64,000 nucleotides of DNA from Micromonospora polyrhachis (GTDB lineage: Bacteria > Actinomycetota > Actinomycetes > Mycobacteriales > Micromonosporaceae). The stretch spans positions 6,646,501-6,710,500 of the forward strand of contig NZ_JACHJW010000001.1 in assembly GCF_014203835.1 (NCBI RefSeq), read 5' to 3'. The notes under the pieces were generated by a model, which saw only the letters and a list, made by a program, of their open reading frames with translations, did no database searches and was not told the origin of the DNA. This document shows positions 1 through 8,947 of the stretch, one piece after another. Within the stretch, counting starts at the first letter, position 1. Each line of letters opens with the position of its first letter. The position numbers and the translations under genes are program-made.

Positions 1-359
1 CCACCCTCGACCGGTACGGGGTGCAGGAGGACGTTGGCGGCGGGTTCGATGCCGTGGTGGCGGCGCTGCAACGTGGGCAGGTCGACACCCTGTTGATCGT
101 CGATGACCCATCCTCCACCCAGCGGCTCTGGATAGGTCCGGAACCCACCGAGATCGCCACCTCGGCGGAGCAACTGACCGCCATGTCGGTGCCCGAGCCG
201 CAGCAGGTACGCGCCGACGCCGCACTGATTCGAGCGCTGGTCGGCACCGATGCCGCGATGACCGTGCTCGCCCCCGAGGAGGCGCCGGAGTTGGATGACG
301 GGATCGGGGCGGTGCTGCGCTACGTCGACGCCGGGACACCCGGCCGAGGTAACACCTGA
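1..359 (+). CDS. C-terminal part of a baeRF/Vms1-like (Rv2629-type) protein
   Basis: Open reading frame entering from the left edge (first complete codon at base 3) and ending with TGA at 357-359. About 118 residues are visible. The pattern of hydrophobic beta strands, a segment reading DTLLIVDD, and a closing stretch with a DDGIGAVLRY motif resembles the C-terminal, L7Ae-like half of actinobacterial baeRF-family proteins, which are homologues of eukaryotic release factor eRF1 and are thought to act at stalled ribosomes. The catalytic N-terminal half lies outside the window, so the family call rests on the tail alone. It is followed by a strong hairpin at 373-413. Confidence 0.55.
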   Translation, partial: TLDRYGVQEDVGGGFDAVVAALQRGQVDTLLIVDDPSSTQRLWIGPEPTEIATSAEQLTAMSVPEPQQVRADAALIRALVGTDAAMTVLAPEEAPELDDGIGAVLRYVDAGTPGRGNT

Positions 360-372
360 CCGAACCGGCTCG

Positions 373-413
373 CGCCGCGTCACCGGGTGGCAACGCCGTA
401 CGGTGACGCGGCG
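373..413 (+). terminator. Hairpin terminator after the baeRF-like gene
   Basis: A perfect 12-bp inverted repeat, CGCCGCGTCACC at 373-384 and its complement at 402-413, with a 17-nt loop, 13 bases after the stop codon. No U-tract follows, as is common in high-GC actinobacteria. Confidence 0.7.
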
Positions 414-600
414 TCGCCGTACGCGCTGCCCGGGGGTGCAGGGGAGCCGATGGACGGGGGAGAACGGGTGTTTGAGGCGTCCCGACACAGACCGGCACCA
501 CGCCCGAAATCACTCGCGCCAGGTTGCCCAGGCCTCGTTTGAACCTGATTCGGGCGGGAAGCCGGGGCGGGCGTGGCGCGAACGAGAGAAGGTGAGCCCG

Positions 601-2022
601 GTGCCTGAGATTCCCCAGGGGTGGGCCGCCGATGACGCCGGCACCCAGGCACCAGAACCCGAGCACGTCGTGGCCCCGGACAGCCTGGCCCGGGTGCTCC
701 TGGCCGCGGCGTCCCGCGCACTGCGTCGAGAGGACTGTGCGGACCTCGGTCGGCAGCCGACGTTGTCCCGCTTCCGCAGGACACCGCAACCGGTCCGGCG
801 GTTGGCGGTGGCCCGGGCGGGCAGTCGGGCGGCGATGTCGGTGCCGCGCGCCGGGGAGATCGACGCCGAACGGGTGGCCCGCTGGATGGTGGACCACTAC
901 CGAGCGCGATGGTATCCGGGAATGGTGATCGGGTCACCGCACGGTGCTGCGGTCCATCTCGCCACGGCCCTCGGGGTTCCCTGGTTACCGTCGGCGTTCG
1001 AGGTGACGGTGCAGTGGCCGAAGGGATGCGTAGACAATCCCGTCGGTGCCCTGGCTCAGGGGGCCCAGGTCGCCGCCCGGATCATCGCCGGCAACCCGGG
1101 AGTCGGCATCCGGCAGGTACACGATCCGGCCGTGCGCGGAGTCCTGGCCGGTTCGACGGTGTCCCTCGTGGTGCGCTGGCGCGGACTGCCCGGCCCGTAC
1201 CGGCGGTTTCTCGGTAACCACCTGGCTCCCGGTGCGCCGGTGCTGCTGCTGCGCGACGCGCGTACCTGGCCGGCGCTCGACTCCGGTCCCGGGCACACGT
1301 TCCAGGTGGGCAGCCCTGCCAGTGGACTGGCGCCGGCCGACTTCCTGCCCGCCAGCAAGGTGCTCGACCAGTTGCTGCGTGGGCTCGGTGGTGATCCTGC
1401 CCGCTGGGAGCTTCCCGGTGCCGTGAGCCCGCCCGGCTATGCCGAGCACGGAGTCGAACCGGGGTTCGAGGCGAGCTTACGGGACTGGGTGCAGGGCCGC
1501 GGTGGCCCGTTACACCGAATTCTTGCCCCCCGTCCCGAGGCGTTGAGCGCCGCCGTCGCGGACGCGTATCGGGGCTGGCTGCGCAGTGCCGGCAAGAGCG
1601 GAAACCGGTGTGTGGTGGAGTGTGGACGTCTGCTCGATCCCTGGCAGGTCGTCCGGGCCGGATTGGTGCCGTACTGGTGTGAGAACGCCTCCCGGCGAAG
1701 TGTGGCCGGTGCCGAGTGGTGGCTGGCCGGGAGTTCTCCCTTCACCTCCGTGGATGTTCTGCCGGAATCACCTGGAATGCGCTCGCCGGCGCTGGCCGGG
1801 CTGCCGCAGTGGCTGGCGGTGGCGTCGTTCGGTAGTCGGCGCAGGGCAGTCGATCGGGTGGCTGCTCGAGGTTATCCGCTCACCCCGATGCCGACCCGGC
1901 GCGCAACCGAGGTGCTGCGCGGGCAACCGTACGATCTTCCGACGCCACCGCCGCTACGAGTGGTCGACGCGCTCGCCGCACTCCGGGACAGTGGCAGCCC
2001 GCAGGGGCTACTCGTGTGTTGA
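601..2022 (+). CDS. Hypothetical protein, 473 aa
   Basis: GTG start at 601 is chosen because GAGAAGG lies 7-8 bases upstream; a GTG at 592 is an alternative. The frame stays open further upstream, but that stretch is Arg/Thr-rich, unlike the rest, and reads through the terminator. I do not recognise the protein. It is largely hydrophilic with no clear membrane segment, an Arg-rich N-terminal third and a tryptophan-rich C-terminal half (several WW/W-rich patches near residues 330-400). Strong G/C third-position bias supports that it is coding. It stands alone between a terminator and the sigma-factor gene, so context gives no function. Confidence 0.7.
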   Translation: MPEIPQGWAADDAGTQAPEPEHVVAPDSLARVLLAAASRALRREDCADLGRQPTLSRFRRTPQPVRRLAVARAGSRAAMSVPRAGEIDAERVARWMVDHYRARWYPGMVIGSPHGAAVHLATALGVPWLPSAFEVTVQWPKGCVDNPVGALAQGAQVAARIIAGNPGVGIRQVHDPAVRGVLAGSTVSLVVRWRGLPGPYRRFLGNHLAPGAPVLLLRDARTWPALDSGPGHTFQVGSPASGLAPADFLPASKVLDQLLRGLGGDPARWELPGAVSPPGYAEHGVEPGFEASLRDWVQGRGGPLHRILAPRPEALSAAVADAYRGWLRSAGKSGNRCVVECGRLLDPWQVVRAGLVPYWCENASRRSVAGAEWWLAGSSPFTSVDVLPESPGMRSPALAGLPQWLAVASFGSRRRAVDRVAARGYPLTPMPTRRATEVLRGQPYDLPTPPPLRVVDALAALRDSGSPQGLLVC

Positions 2023-2278
2023 GACGTGTCCGGTCCGGCAGGGGCGGCAACCACCACCCGACCGAAACGACCTCGGGAAGGCCCGCTCTCGTGATTGAGT
2101 ACCTACAGAGCGGGAACATGGCTGACTGCAATGGATCGAGTGCGCTGCGTCATAACGACATGTAGTCCGTAGTCGACATTCCGGTCGCAGATTCGCTTCC
2201 AGCCCCCACTCCATGGTCCGTGGCAATCAATGACCGGTTCCGCAATCCGGGCGGGGGACCTTCCTGAGGGAGGCGCGG

Positions 2279-3454
2279 ATGTTCGGACAGACCACCACAA
2301 ACACCACAGGTGTCACAAGCACCACCACAACCACCACAACCACCACCTCACCTACCGAGCGTGGACTTGAGGACCTGGACGCGGCGGCGACGGCCTATGC
2401 GGCCCGGATCGTCGGGCTGTCGCCCGAACGGCGGCAGGAGGCCCGGGACGACCTGGTGCGCTTCGCGTTGCCGTTCGCCGGTCGCCTCGCCCGTCGTTAC
2501 CGGGGGCGGGGCGAACCGTTGGAGGACCTCGAACAGGTGGCACGACTCGGCTTGGTCAACGCGGTGGACCGCTACGACCCGGAACGGGGGTCGTTTACGG
2601 CGTACGCGGCCATCACCATCGTCGGAGAGATCAAGCGGCACTTCCGTGACCGCACCTGGGGCGTCCACGTGCCCCGGCGGCTGCGTGACCTCATCCTTGA
2701 GGTCGGTCAGGCGACGGCCGCGCTGACCAGCGAACTGTCCCGTGCCCCCACCGTGGCCGAGTTGGCCGAGCGGCTGGAGACCCCCCAGGAGGAGATCCTC
2801 GCCGCCCTGGAGTCCGCCGCCGGATACAGCCCGGCCTCGCTGAATGCCCCGGTGGGCGGGGAGAGTTCGGCCGAGTTCGGTGACCTGGTCGGGGAGTCGG
2901 ACAACGATCTGGAATCGGTCGACGACCGGGTGACGGTCAGCGGACTGTTGTGCCGATTGCCCTGGCGAGAGCGGCGCATCCTCGCCATGCGGTTCTACGG
3001 CAACCAGACGCAGGCTGAGATCGCCGCCCGGTTTGGGATCTCCCAGATGCACGTTTCCCGACTCTTGTCCCGGGCGTTGACCTGGCTCCGGCAGGCCATG
3101 CTGGCCGATGCCCCGGCTACCTGGCAGACGGGTGGGGAGGCGGAGCAACATCGGATGCGAGTATCGGTGCGGCGGGCCGGTGACCGGGTGGTGGTGGAGG
3201 TCGGCGGAGAGCTCGATCGGGAGACCGCGGATCAGTTGCGATGTGCGGTCGTGGACGCGGTCACCGCCGGCCAACCGGCCGAGGTGGTCGTCGACCTGGT
3301 CGACCTGGCCGCTGTCGACGCCGGTGGGGTCGCCGCGTTGCTCGCCGGTCGGGACGCCGCACTGCGGAGCGGGACACCGCTGCGGCTCGCCCGGGCCCAG
3401 CCCGGTGTCCGGCAGTCGCTCACCGCCGCCGGTCTGGCACCGCTGTACGCCTGA
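2279..3454 (+). CDS. SigB/SigF-type RNA polymerase sigma factor fused to a C-terminal STAS domain
   Basis: The 391-residue protein has sigma region 2 at about residues 55-125 (LEDLEQVARLGLVNAVDRYD, then GEIKRHFRD), region 3 around 130-180 and region 4 around 220-265 with a helix-turn-helix (QAEIAARFGISQMHVSRLL), the layout of SigB/F/G-type stress sigma factors. Residues about 285-391 are a STAS fold like SpoIIAA/RsbV anti-sigma antagonists. The regulatory serine motif (normally D-S-S-G or D-S/T-G) reads D347-A-G-G here, so the usual phosphorylation switch is missing. The N-terminus is a Thr-rich tract encoded by ACC/ACA repeats. ATG start follows GGGAGG at suitable distance. Likely role: stress transcription with a built-in partner-switch module; the fusion and lost serine suggest constitutive anti-sigma binding (inference). 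Confidence 0.88.
   Translation: MFGQTTTNTTGVTSTTTTTTTTTSPTERGLEDLDAAATAYAARIVGLSPERRQEARDDLVRFALPFAGRLARRYRGRGEPLEDLEQVARLGLVNAVDRYDPERGSFTAYAAITIVGEIKRHFRDRTWGVHVPRRLRDLILEVGQATAALTSELSRAPTVAELAERLETPQEEILAALESAAGYSPASLNAPVGGESSAEFGDLVGESDNDLESVDDRVTVSGLLCRLPWRERRILAMRFYGNQTQAEIAARFGISQMHVSRLLSRALTWLRQAMLADAPATWQTGGEAEQHRMRVSVRRAGDRVVVEVGGELDRETADQLRCAVVDAVTAGQPAEVVVDLVDLAAVDAGGVAALLAGRDAALRSGTPLRLARAQPGVRQSLTAAGLAPLYA
2291..2352 (+). repeat. ACC/ACA trinucleotide tract inside the sigma-factor gene
   Basis: About 60 bases of imperfect ACC/ACA triplets encode the Thr-rich leader (residues about 5-24) of the sigma-STAS protein. Slippage would change tract length in frame without disrupting the gene. 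Confidence 0.75.
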
Positions 3455-3546
3455 TCCGACGCGTCGGCTCGCCAGCCTCGACCGGTGGTCCGTGAGCGCG
3501 AGCCCACCACCACACGGGACGGACCTCCTCGGTCGAGGCGTGGATG

Positions 3547-5562
3547 TCACCGTTGGTCCTTCTTCCCATCGTCGTCGGGGGAGCGCCCGGTACGCCACCG
3601 CTCGTCGACCTTGCCACCCCGCTCTTCGATGTCCCGGGTCTCGTCGGGCTGGCTGGGTTCGAAGCCGGGCCGGAGCACCTCGTCCGGCTCGGGCACCTCG
3701 ATCGGCCGTGCCCCTGATTCCGGTGCCGGGTGGAAGGAGGTGGCGGCCTCCGCGCCATGTGCTCCCTCGACGGTCGGTGGCTCCGGCTCCGGTGGCCGAG
3801 CCTCGTGGTGTAGCTCCTGCTCGAAACTCTGTGGCGGTTTGGTGGACCGCTGTGGCAGGTCCCGGCCCAGGTCAGCGACCAGCGGGCCGTACTTCAGGTC
3901 GAACGCGGGACGCTCGGAACGAATTCGGGGCAGTTTGTTGAAGTTGCGTAGCGGCGGCGGACAGGTGGTCGCCCACTCCAGCGAGTTGCCGAATCCCCAC
4001 GGGTCGTCCACCGACACCAACCGACCGAACCGGTACGACTTCCAGACGTTCCAGATGAAGAAGAGCGTCGACGCGCCGAGGATGAACGAGCCGATCGTGG
4101 AGATCGTGTTCAGTCCGGTGAATCCGTCCTGCGGCTGGTAGTCGGCATAGCGTCGGGGGAAGCCCTTCGTGCCGAGCCAGTGCTGCACCAGGAAGGTGGC
4201 GTGGAAGCCGATGAACATCGTCCAGAAGTGGGCCCGGCCGAGCCGCTCGTCGAGCATCCGGCCGGTCATCTTGGGGAACCAGAAGTAGACACCGGCAAAG
4301 GCGGCGAAGACGATCGTGCCGAACATGACGTAGTGGAAGTGCGCCACCACGAAGTAGGTGTCGGTGACGTGGAAGTCGACCGGCGGGCTGGCCAGCAGCA
4401 CCCCGGAGAGCCCACCGAGCAGGAACGTCACCAGGAAACCGACGGCGAACAGCATCGGTGTCTCGAAGGTGATCTGTCCTTTCCACATGGTGCCGATCCA
4501 GTTGAAGAACTTCACCCCGGTCGGGACCGCGATCAGGAAACTGAGGAAACTGAAGAACGGCAACAGCACCAGTCCGGTGCCGAACATGTGGTGCGCCCAG
4601 ACCGTCATCGACAGGACGGTGATCGCGATCGTCGCGGCGACCAGGCCCTTGTAGCCGAAGATCGGCTTACGGGCGAAGACCGGGATGACCTCGGTGATGA
4701 TGCCGAAGAACGGCAGCGCGATGATGTAGACCTCGGGATGGCCGAAGAACCAGAACAGATGTTGGAAGAGCAGCGGGCCGTTGTTGGCCGGATCGTAGAT
4801 GTGCGCCCCGAGCCGTCGATCCGCGTAGAGCGCGAGCAGGGCGGCGGCCAGCAGCGGGAACACCATGATCACCAGTACCGAGGTCAGCAGGATGTTCCAG
4901 GTGAAGATCGGCATTCGGAACATGGTCAGTCCGGGCGCCCGCAGGGTCACGATGGTCGTGATCAGGTTGACCGCCCCGAGGATGGTGCCCAGCCCGGAGA
5001 GGGCGAGCCCGATGATCCACAGGTCGGGTCCGATCCCGGGGGTGTGGTCGGCCCGGCTCAGCGGCGTGTAGGCGGTCCAGCCGAAGTCGGCGGCACCGTT
5101 CGGGGTGACGAGACTGCTCAGGACGAGTGAGCCACCGAGCAGGTAGAGCCAGTAGGCGAAGGCGTTCAGTCGGGGGAAGGAGACGTCGGCCGTGCCGATC
5201 TGCAACGGAACGATGTAGTTGCCGAAGGCGAAGACCAGCGGGGTGGCGAAGAGCAACAGCATGATCGTGCCGTGCATGGTGAACAGCTGGTTGTACTGCT
5301 CGGTGGAGAGGTACTGCAGGCCGGGGCGGGCCAACTCGGCGCGCAGCAGCAGCGCCATCACCCCACCGATCAGGAAGAACGCGAACGAGGTGACCAGGTA
5401 CATCAACCCGATCTGTTTCGCGTCGGTGGTGCGCAACAGCCGGCTCAGCGTGTTGCCCGGGACCACCTCACGGACCGGGCCGGGGTATCCGCCGAACCGT
5501 GCTGGCACCAGGATCGTTGGCCGCCGGCCGTGCTCCGGCTCGGTGGTAACCCGCTCAGACAT
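3547..5562 (-). CDS. ctaD: Cytochrome c oxidase subunit I (aa3 type) with a long acidic C-terminal tail
   Basis: Catalytic subunit of the haem-copper terminal oxidase, reducing oxygen at the haem a3-CuB site in the plasma membrane and pumping protons. Twelve-helix core with the CuB/proton-channel segment HPEVY near residue 275, the later HH pair (WAHHMFGTG) and the haem ligands in [13 protein letters not shown] at 5562 (MSERVTTEP) is preferred, with GGGTGAG upstream; the open frame extends 36 codons further without a better site. The family is usually about 560-580 residues; this one is 671 because of a Pro/Glu/Asp-rich, probably disordered tail after about residue 565. Monocistronic here: ctaC/E and the qcr genes are not nearby. 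Confidence 0.96.
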   Translation of the reverse strand: MSERVTTEPEHGRRPTILVPARFGGYPGPVREVVPGNTLSRLLRTTDAKQIGLMYLVTSFAFFLIGGVMALLLRAELARPGLQYLSTEQYNQLFTMHGTIMLLLFATPLVFAFGNYIVPLQIGTADVSFPRLNAFAYWLYLLGGSLVLSSLVTPNGAADFGWTAYTPLSRADHTPGIGPDLWIIGLALSGLGTILGAVNLITTIVTLRAPGLTMFRMPIFTWNILLTSVLVIMVFPLLAAALLALYADRRLGAHIYDPANNGPLLFQHLFWFFGHPEVYIIALPFFGIITEVIPVFARKPIFGYKGLVAATIAITVLSMTVWAHHMFGTGLVLLPFFSFLSFLIAVPTGVKFFNWIGTMWKGQITFETPMLFAVGFLVTFLLGGLSGVLLASPPVDFHVTDTYFVVAHFHYVMFGTIVFAAFAGVYFWFPKMTGRMLDERLGRAHFWTMFIGFHATFLVQHWLGTKGFPRRYADYQPQDGFTGLNTISTIGSFILGASTLFFIWNVWKSYRFGRLVSVDDPWGFGNSLEWATTCPPPLRNFNKLPRIRSERPAFDLKYGPLVADLGRDLPQRSTKPPQSFEQELHHEARPPEPEPPTVEGAHGAEAATSFHPAPESGARPIEVPEPDEVLRPGFEPSQPDETRDIEERGGKVDERWRTGRSPDDDGKKDQR

Positions 5563-5718
5563 CGATCTCACCCCGTACGACCTGGAAAGGACGGCGGTGG
5601 CTACCCCGTCCGGCCAGGTCGAAACCAGGGCAGTCAGGAAATTTCGTACTGCCGGGTCGCTGGACCCCAAGTAAGCCGCCGCCCGCCCAGCCCGGGCGAG
5701 CGGCGACCAGACGCAAGG

Positions 5719-5760
5719 AAGGACCCCTTCCTGTCACTTTCTGCCTTGGAAGGGGTCCTT
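5719..5760 (-). terminator. Perfect 13-bp stem terminator downstream of the DUF4383 gene
   Basis: AAGGACCCCTTCC at 5719-5731 and its exact complement at 5748-5760, with a 16-nt loop. It lies between the end of the DUF4383 gene and the ctaD start on the minus strand, so it should end DUF4383 transcription. The core resembles the hairpins at 13499 and 40741. Confidence 0.75.
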
Positions 5761-5788
5761 CATAACTCCGCAAGTACGCGGGAGCCGC

Positions 5789-6262
5789 TCACCTCGTGGC
5801 GCGGCCCCGCCGAGGGGTTACCAGGCCCAGCGCGATCATGCCGATACCGAGGAACAGGTGCAGCCAGTTGTCGGCATCGTTGAGCGGAATGAAGTTCGCG
5901 GAGCTCTCGTAACCGACCGCCAGGCCGTACAACCACAGCAGCAGATAGACGACCCCGCCCCCGACCAGGAAGATCCGGGCGCCGGAGACGGTACGGGCCA
6001 ACGCCAGACCGACCACCCCGAAGAGGAGATGGACGAGGTTGTGCAGGATCGAGACCTGGAAGACGCCGAACAGCTTGGCGTCGGAGTGGTGCGTGGCGAA
6101 CTGCATCGTGTCGTAGTTGGTCGTGATGCCTGGAATGAAGCCGAGGATGCCGATCAGCAGGAACACGGCGGCCACCAGGGCCGCCACCTTACTCACCAGA
6201 GCACGTCCGGCCGGGGCGGGCGGCCCGGTGCGCACCGAAGGTCGTGACTTGCTGCTAACCAT
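5789..6262 (-). CDS. DUF4383 domain integral membrane protein
   Basis: 157 residues with four hydrophobic segments: residues about 26-46 (VAALVAAVFLLIGILGFIPG), 70-95, 103-123 and 133-150. The second reads HNLVHLLFGVVGLALARTVS and the last WLHLFLGIGMIALGL, the repeated H-x2-HL pattern of actinobacterial DUF4383 proteins, whose function is unknown. ATG at 6262 follows GGAGG with 9 bases between. It is the last gene of a minus-strand series after the two glycosyltransferases, but the 87-base gap and its own terminator allow separate transcription. Confidence 0.85.
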   Translation of the reverse strand: MVSSKSRPSVRTGPPAPAGRALVSKVAALVAAVFLLIGILGFIPGITTNYDTMQFATHHSDAKLFGVFQVSILHNLVHLLFGVVGLALARTVSGARIFLVGGGVVYLLLWLYGLAVGYESSANFIPLNDADNWLHLFLGIGMIALGLVTPRRGRATR

Positions 6263-6349
6263 GCCCTTCACCTCCGTCGGAAACCTTGCCGCCGGGTTCC
6301 CGACGCCCATCCGGACAAACCCCGCGGTCCGCCGCGCGGACGATCAGGG

Positions 6350-7483
6350 CTACCCGGCCAACCGGCGTACGTCGTCGTACAGCTCCAGATAGCGCTCGGC
6401 CATCACCCGAGGGGTGAAGCGGCGTACGGCCTCCTGGCGGCACTCGTTGCCCTCGATCCGGTTCGCGGTGTGCACCAACTCGGGTAACTCGTCCGCTGCC
6501 CCGGCCAACAGGCCGGTCCGCCCGTGCTCGATCAGCTCGGGCAGGCAGCCCCGGGCGGTCGCCACCACGGGCGTACCCAACGCCAGGGACTCCACCACCG
6601 CCGTGCCACCCGGCTCCTCCCAGCACAGCGGGAAGAGACTGGCGCGAGCGCTGGCGACCAACTCGTCGCGGTCCCGTCCGGCGACCGTACCGACCCAGCG
6701 CACCCGTACCCCGTCGACCAGCGGGGCCACCTGCTCGTACCAGTAACGCACGTCCGGGTTGTGTCGGGCGGCGTCACCGGCGGCGCTCAGTTCCGTCGGC
6801 CGGTGGTACGGCCCGACGGGCCCGGCCAGCACCAGCCGGAAGCCGGCTCGGTGGGCGAGCTGGGCACCGACGTGTTGCCCCTTGCCGGGCGTGATCCGGC
6901 CGAGGATCACCACATGGTCCCCCGGCTCGACCGGGGACTTCCGCTCCGTCGTCGCCAGCGGCGTGGCCAGGTGTACGTGTCCGACCGAGTGCGCCCGCAG
7001 CGCCTGCGGGGCCCGGGCCAGCTGCGCCGCCGAGACGCCGTTGACCCGTACCCGGTTCGCGCCGTCGACGTACCCGTAGAGGTCCGGGTGTTTGCCGAGG
7101 TCCCAGTGCAGGGTGTGCAGCACCGGGGGTGCGTCGCGACCCATGGCGGTCAGGGTGGCCAGCCCGACCGCCTCGACGTGATCATGGACAAGGTCGATGT
7201 CGTCGCGTTCACGCAGGGCCCGGACCACCCCGTTCAGGTGCGCCTGAGCCACCCCACACACCTGGTTGTAGGGCCGTTGCAGCGCGGCGAACTGGCCGTC
7301 GGCGAAGACCGACAGTCGATCGTCGACCGGTAGGGTGCTGCTGGCAACCGAGGCGAGGACCACCCGTACCCCCAGCCGTCGAAGTTCGGGCACCAGGGTG
7401 GCGACCACGTTCTCGATGCCGCCGTAGCCCGGTGGCGGTACCGAGAGCCACGGCCCGGCGTTCATCAGGACCGTCAGCACCAT
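6350..7483 (-). CDS. GT4-family glycosyltransferase
   Basis: 377-residue GT-B fold enzyme. The N-terminal acceptor domain starts with a Gly-rich loop (PPPGYGGIENVV), and the C-terminal nucleotide-sugar domain has VVILGRITPGKGQHVG near residue 195 and the E-x7-E region FPLCWEEPGGTAVVESLALGTPV near residue 290, diagnostic of the family, which transfers sugars from NDP-donors with retention. GGAGGCGGAG precedes ATG 7483. It lies 78 bases downstream of the GpgS-like gene on the same strand, so the two may act on the same glycoside (inference). Exact sugar and acceptor cannot be read from sequence. Confidence 0.88.
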   Translation of the reverse strand: MVLTVLMNAGPWLSVPPPGYGGIENVVATLVPELRRLGVRVVLASVASSTLPVDDRLSVFADGQFAALQRPYNQVCGVAQAHLNGVVRALRERDDIDLVHDHVEAVGLATLTAMGRDAPPVLHTLHWDLGKHPDLYGYVDGANRVRVNGVSAAQLARAPQALRAHSVGHVHLATPLATTERKSPVEPGDHVVILGRITPGKGQHVGAQLAHRAGFRLVLAGPVGPYHRPTELSAAGDAARHNPDVRYWYEQVAPLVDGVRVRWVGTVAGRDRDELVASARASLFPLCWEEPGGTAVVESLALGTPVVATARGCLPELIEHGRTGLLAGAADELPELVHTANRIEGNECRQEAVRRFTPRVMAERYLELYDDVRRLAG

Positions 7484-7561
7484 CAGCTCCGCCTCCGTCC
7501 CGGATGCCCAGCGGCCGTCGGCACGGTGCCCCTGTTCACGTCGGCCCTCCGGGGTCTGTCG

Positions 7562-8674
7562 TCACACCGACACCCGGCCGAGTCCGGAGAGCCGGTCCCG
7601 CAATTCGATCAGCGGGGGCCGTTCCTGCACGGACACGTCGCTGACCACGATCTCGCGGTCGAGGCTGGGCACGGCTGTCGCGGCACCCCGCCGGAACTGG
7701 GTCAGTACGCCGGCCGGCGTCCCGGTGGCGGTGACCCGACCCTGCCGTTGCAGCCGGGACCACGCGGTCAGCATGATCTGCGCGGACATCCGCCCCAACG
7801 CGTCGGTGCTCTGGTGCCGGTGCAGACGCTCGCCAAGATCGACCTGGGCGAGCGCATCCAGGCCGACCAACTCCAGTAGATCGATGAGCATGGCGATCTC
7901 GACGCCGTAGTCGGAGACGAACGGGATCCGTTCCAGGGCGGTACGTCGACCGGCGTACTCCCCGGCCAGCGGCTGTACGAAGCCGGCCAGCTCCGGCCAG
8001 AACAGGTTCAGCAGCGGACGGGCGGCCAGTTCGGTGACCCGGCCCCCGCCGTCCGGGTCGATGTCGGCGCGGTCACCATCCCGGCCACCACGATGCGCGT
8101 CACGGCCGGGCGAGTCAGGGTCGACCGAGTCACGGCCGGGCGAGTCAGGGCGGCTTTCGGTACCGATTAGGGGTCGGTGGTAGAAGCCTTTGACGAAGGC
8201 GACCGACGGGTCGAGCAGCAGCGGGCCGAGCAGCCCGGTCACAAAGTGCGGCCGGAACTCCCGCAGGTCGGCGTCGACGAACGCGATCACGTCACCGGTG
8301 CTGCCTGCCAGGCCGGCCCAGAGCGCGCCGCCCTTGCCGTCGAGTCGGGGGAGGTTCCGGCTGATCTCGTCCTGCCCGACCACCTCCGCGCCGGCTGCCG
8401 CCGCCTTGGCAGCGGTCCGGTCCGTGGAGTGCGAGTCGACCACGATCAGCTCGTCGACCAGCGGGACGCGTTCTACCAGGTACCGACGGATCGTCGTGAC
8501 GATCGGGCCGACCGTGTTCTCCTCGTCGTGCGCCGGAATGACCACGCTGACCCGGGTGTCGCCTTTCGCCGCCATGAGCTGGTCAGCCGTCCACTCTCCG
8601 GCCGAGGCGGTGCGATAGGCCGTCCAGGCTTCGACGACGGGTGACACGGTCGCTCGCGAGTGCCGCACGGGCAT
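7562..8674 (-). CDS. Glucosyl-3-phosphoglycerate synthase-like GT2/GT81 glycosyltransferase
   Basis: 370 residues in a GT-A fold. Visible are RVSVVIPAHDEENTV near residue 41, DELIVVDSHSTDRT, a metal-binding D-x-D (FVDADLREF, about residue 133), GRVTELAARPLLN and the FVQPLAGEYAGRR and VSDYGVEIAMLIDL blocks typical of actinobacterial GpgS, which makes glucosyl-3-phosphoglycerate from NDP-glucose and 3-phosphoglycerate, a precursor of glucosylglycerate and methylglucose polysaccharides. Start at ATG 8674 with CTGGGGG upstream; the frame is open far beyond but only as a shadow. Unusual: an Asp/Gly/Arg-rich insert of about 35-40 residues (about 175-213) between the YHRPL and GRVTEL blocks, encoded partly by a tandem repeat. 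Neighbouring GT4 gene follows. Confidence 0.85.
   Translation of the reverse strand: MPVRHSRATVSPVVEAWTAYRTASAGEWTADQLMAAKGDTRVSVVIPAHDEENTVGPIVTTIRRYLVERVPLVDELIVVDSHSTDRTAAKAAAAGAEVVGQDEISRNLPRLDGKGGALWAGLAGSTGDVIAFVDADLREFRPHFVTGLLGPLLLDPSVAFVKGFYHRPLIGTESRPDSPGRDSVDPDSPGRDAHRGGRDGDRADIDPDGGGRVTELAARPLLNLFWPELAGFVQPLAGEYAGRRTALERIPFVSDYGVEIAMLIDLLELVGLDALAQVDLGERLHRHQSTDALGRMSAQIMLTAWSRLQRQGRVTATGTPAGVLTQFRRGAATAVPSLDREIVVSDVSVQERPPLIELRDRLSGLGRVSV
8099..8150. repeat. Two-copy 30-bp-period tandem repeat inside the GpgS-like gene
   Basis: A 22-base unit beginning GTCACGGCCGGGCGAG occurs at 8099-8120 and again, identical, at 8129-8150. The 30-base period keeps frame and duplicates a DSPGRD peptide in the extra loop of the glycosyltransferase. 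Confidence 0.85.
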
Positions 8675-8816
8675 ACCCCCAGATGATCCGACTAGCGCGG
8701 GTTCCCTTGTCGGGAGAGCGCTAACCGCGCTCCGTCGAACATCCTGATCTCGCCGACGAACCCGCGCGGTCCGGGGTCGGACACGGGTCCGATCGAGCAC
8801 ACCGGTTTGAGCCCGG

Positions 8817-8887
8817 CGAGGCCGGGCAGGCGGAATCACGGCCGAGCGCCGGCCGGGGGCGAGACCGGGCAGGCGGAATAACGGTCG
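8817..8887. repeat. Imperfect direct repeat upstream of the Gfo/Idh/MocA gene
   Basis: Two 28-base copies (8817-8844 and 8860-8887) differ at three positions and share the core CCGGGCAGGCGGAAT. They sit in the divergent region between the GpgS-like gene and the oxidoreductase pair. Role unknown; a regulator-binding pair is possible. Confidence 0.65.
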
Positions 8888-8947
8888 GGCAGCCGCCGGA
8901 GGCGAGGCCGGACCGCCGGGGCGACGCGGTGGGAGAGAGGAGACGGG

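Noticed and set aside
295-600. N-terminal extension of the 473-residue hypothetical protein
   Set aside because: It would run through the upstream gene and its terminator and has shadow-like composition; a good ribosome site exists at 601.
4180-5130. 316-codon charged open frame on the plus strand
   Set aside because: Antisense shadow of ctaD; Asp/Glu/Gln/Arg-rich composition is typical of such shadows.
8099-8150. CRISPR-like repeats
   Set aside because: Only two copies, coding and in frame; no array of this kind exists elsewhere in the window.
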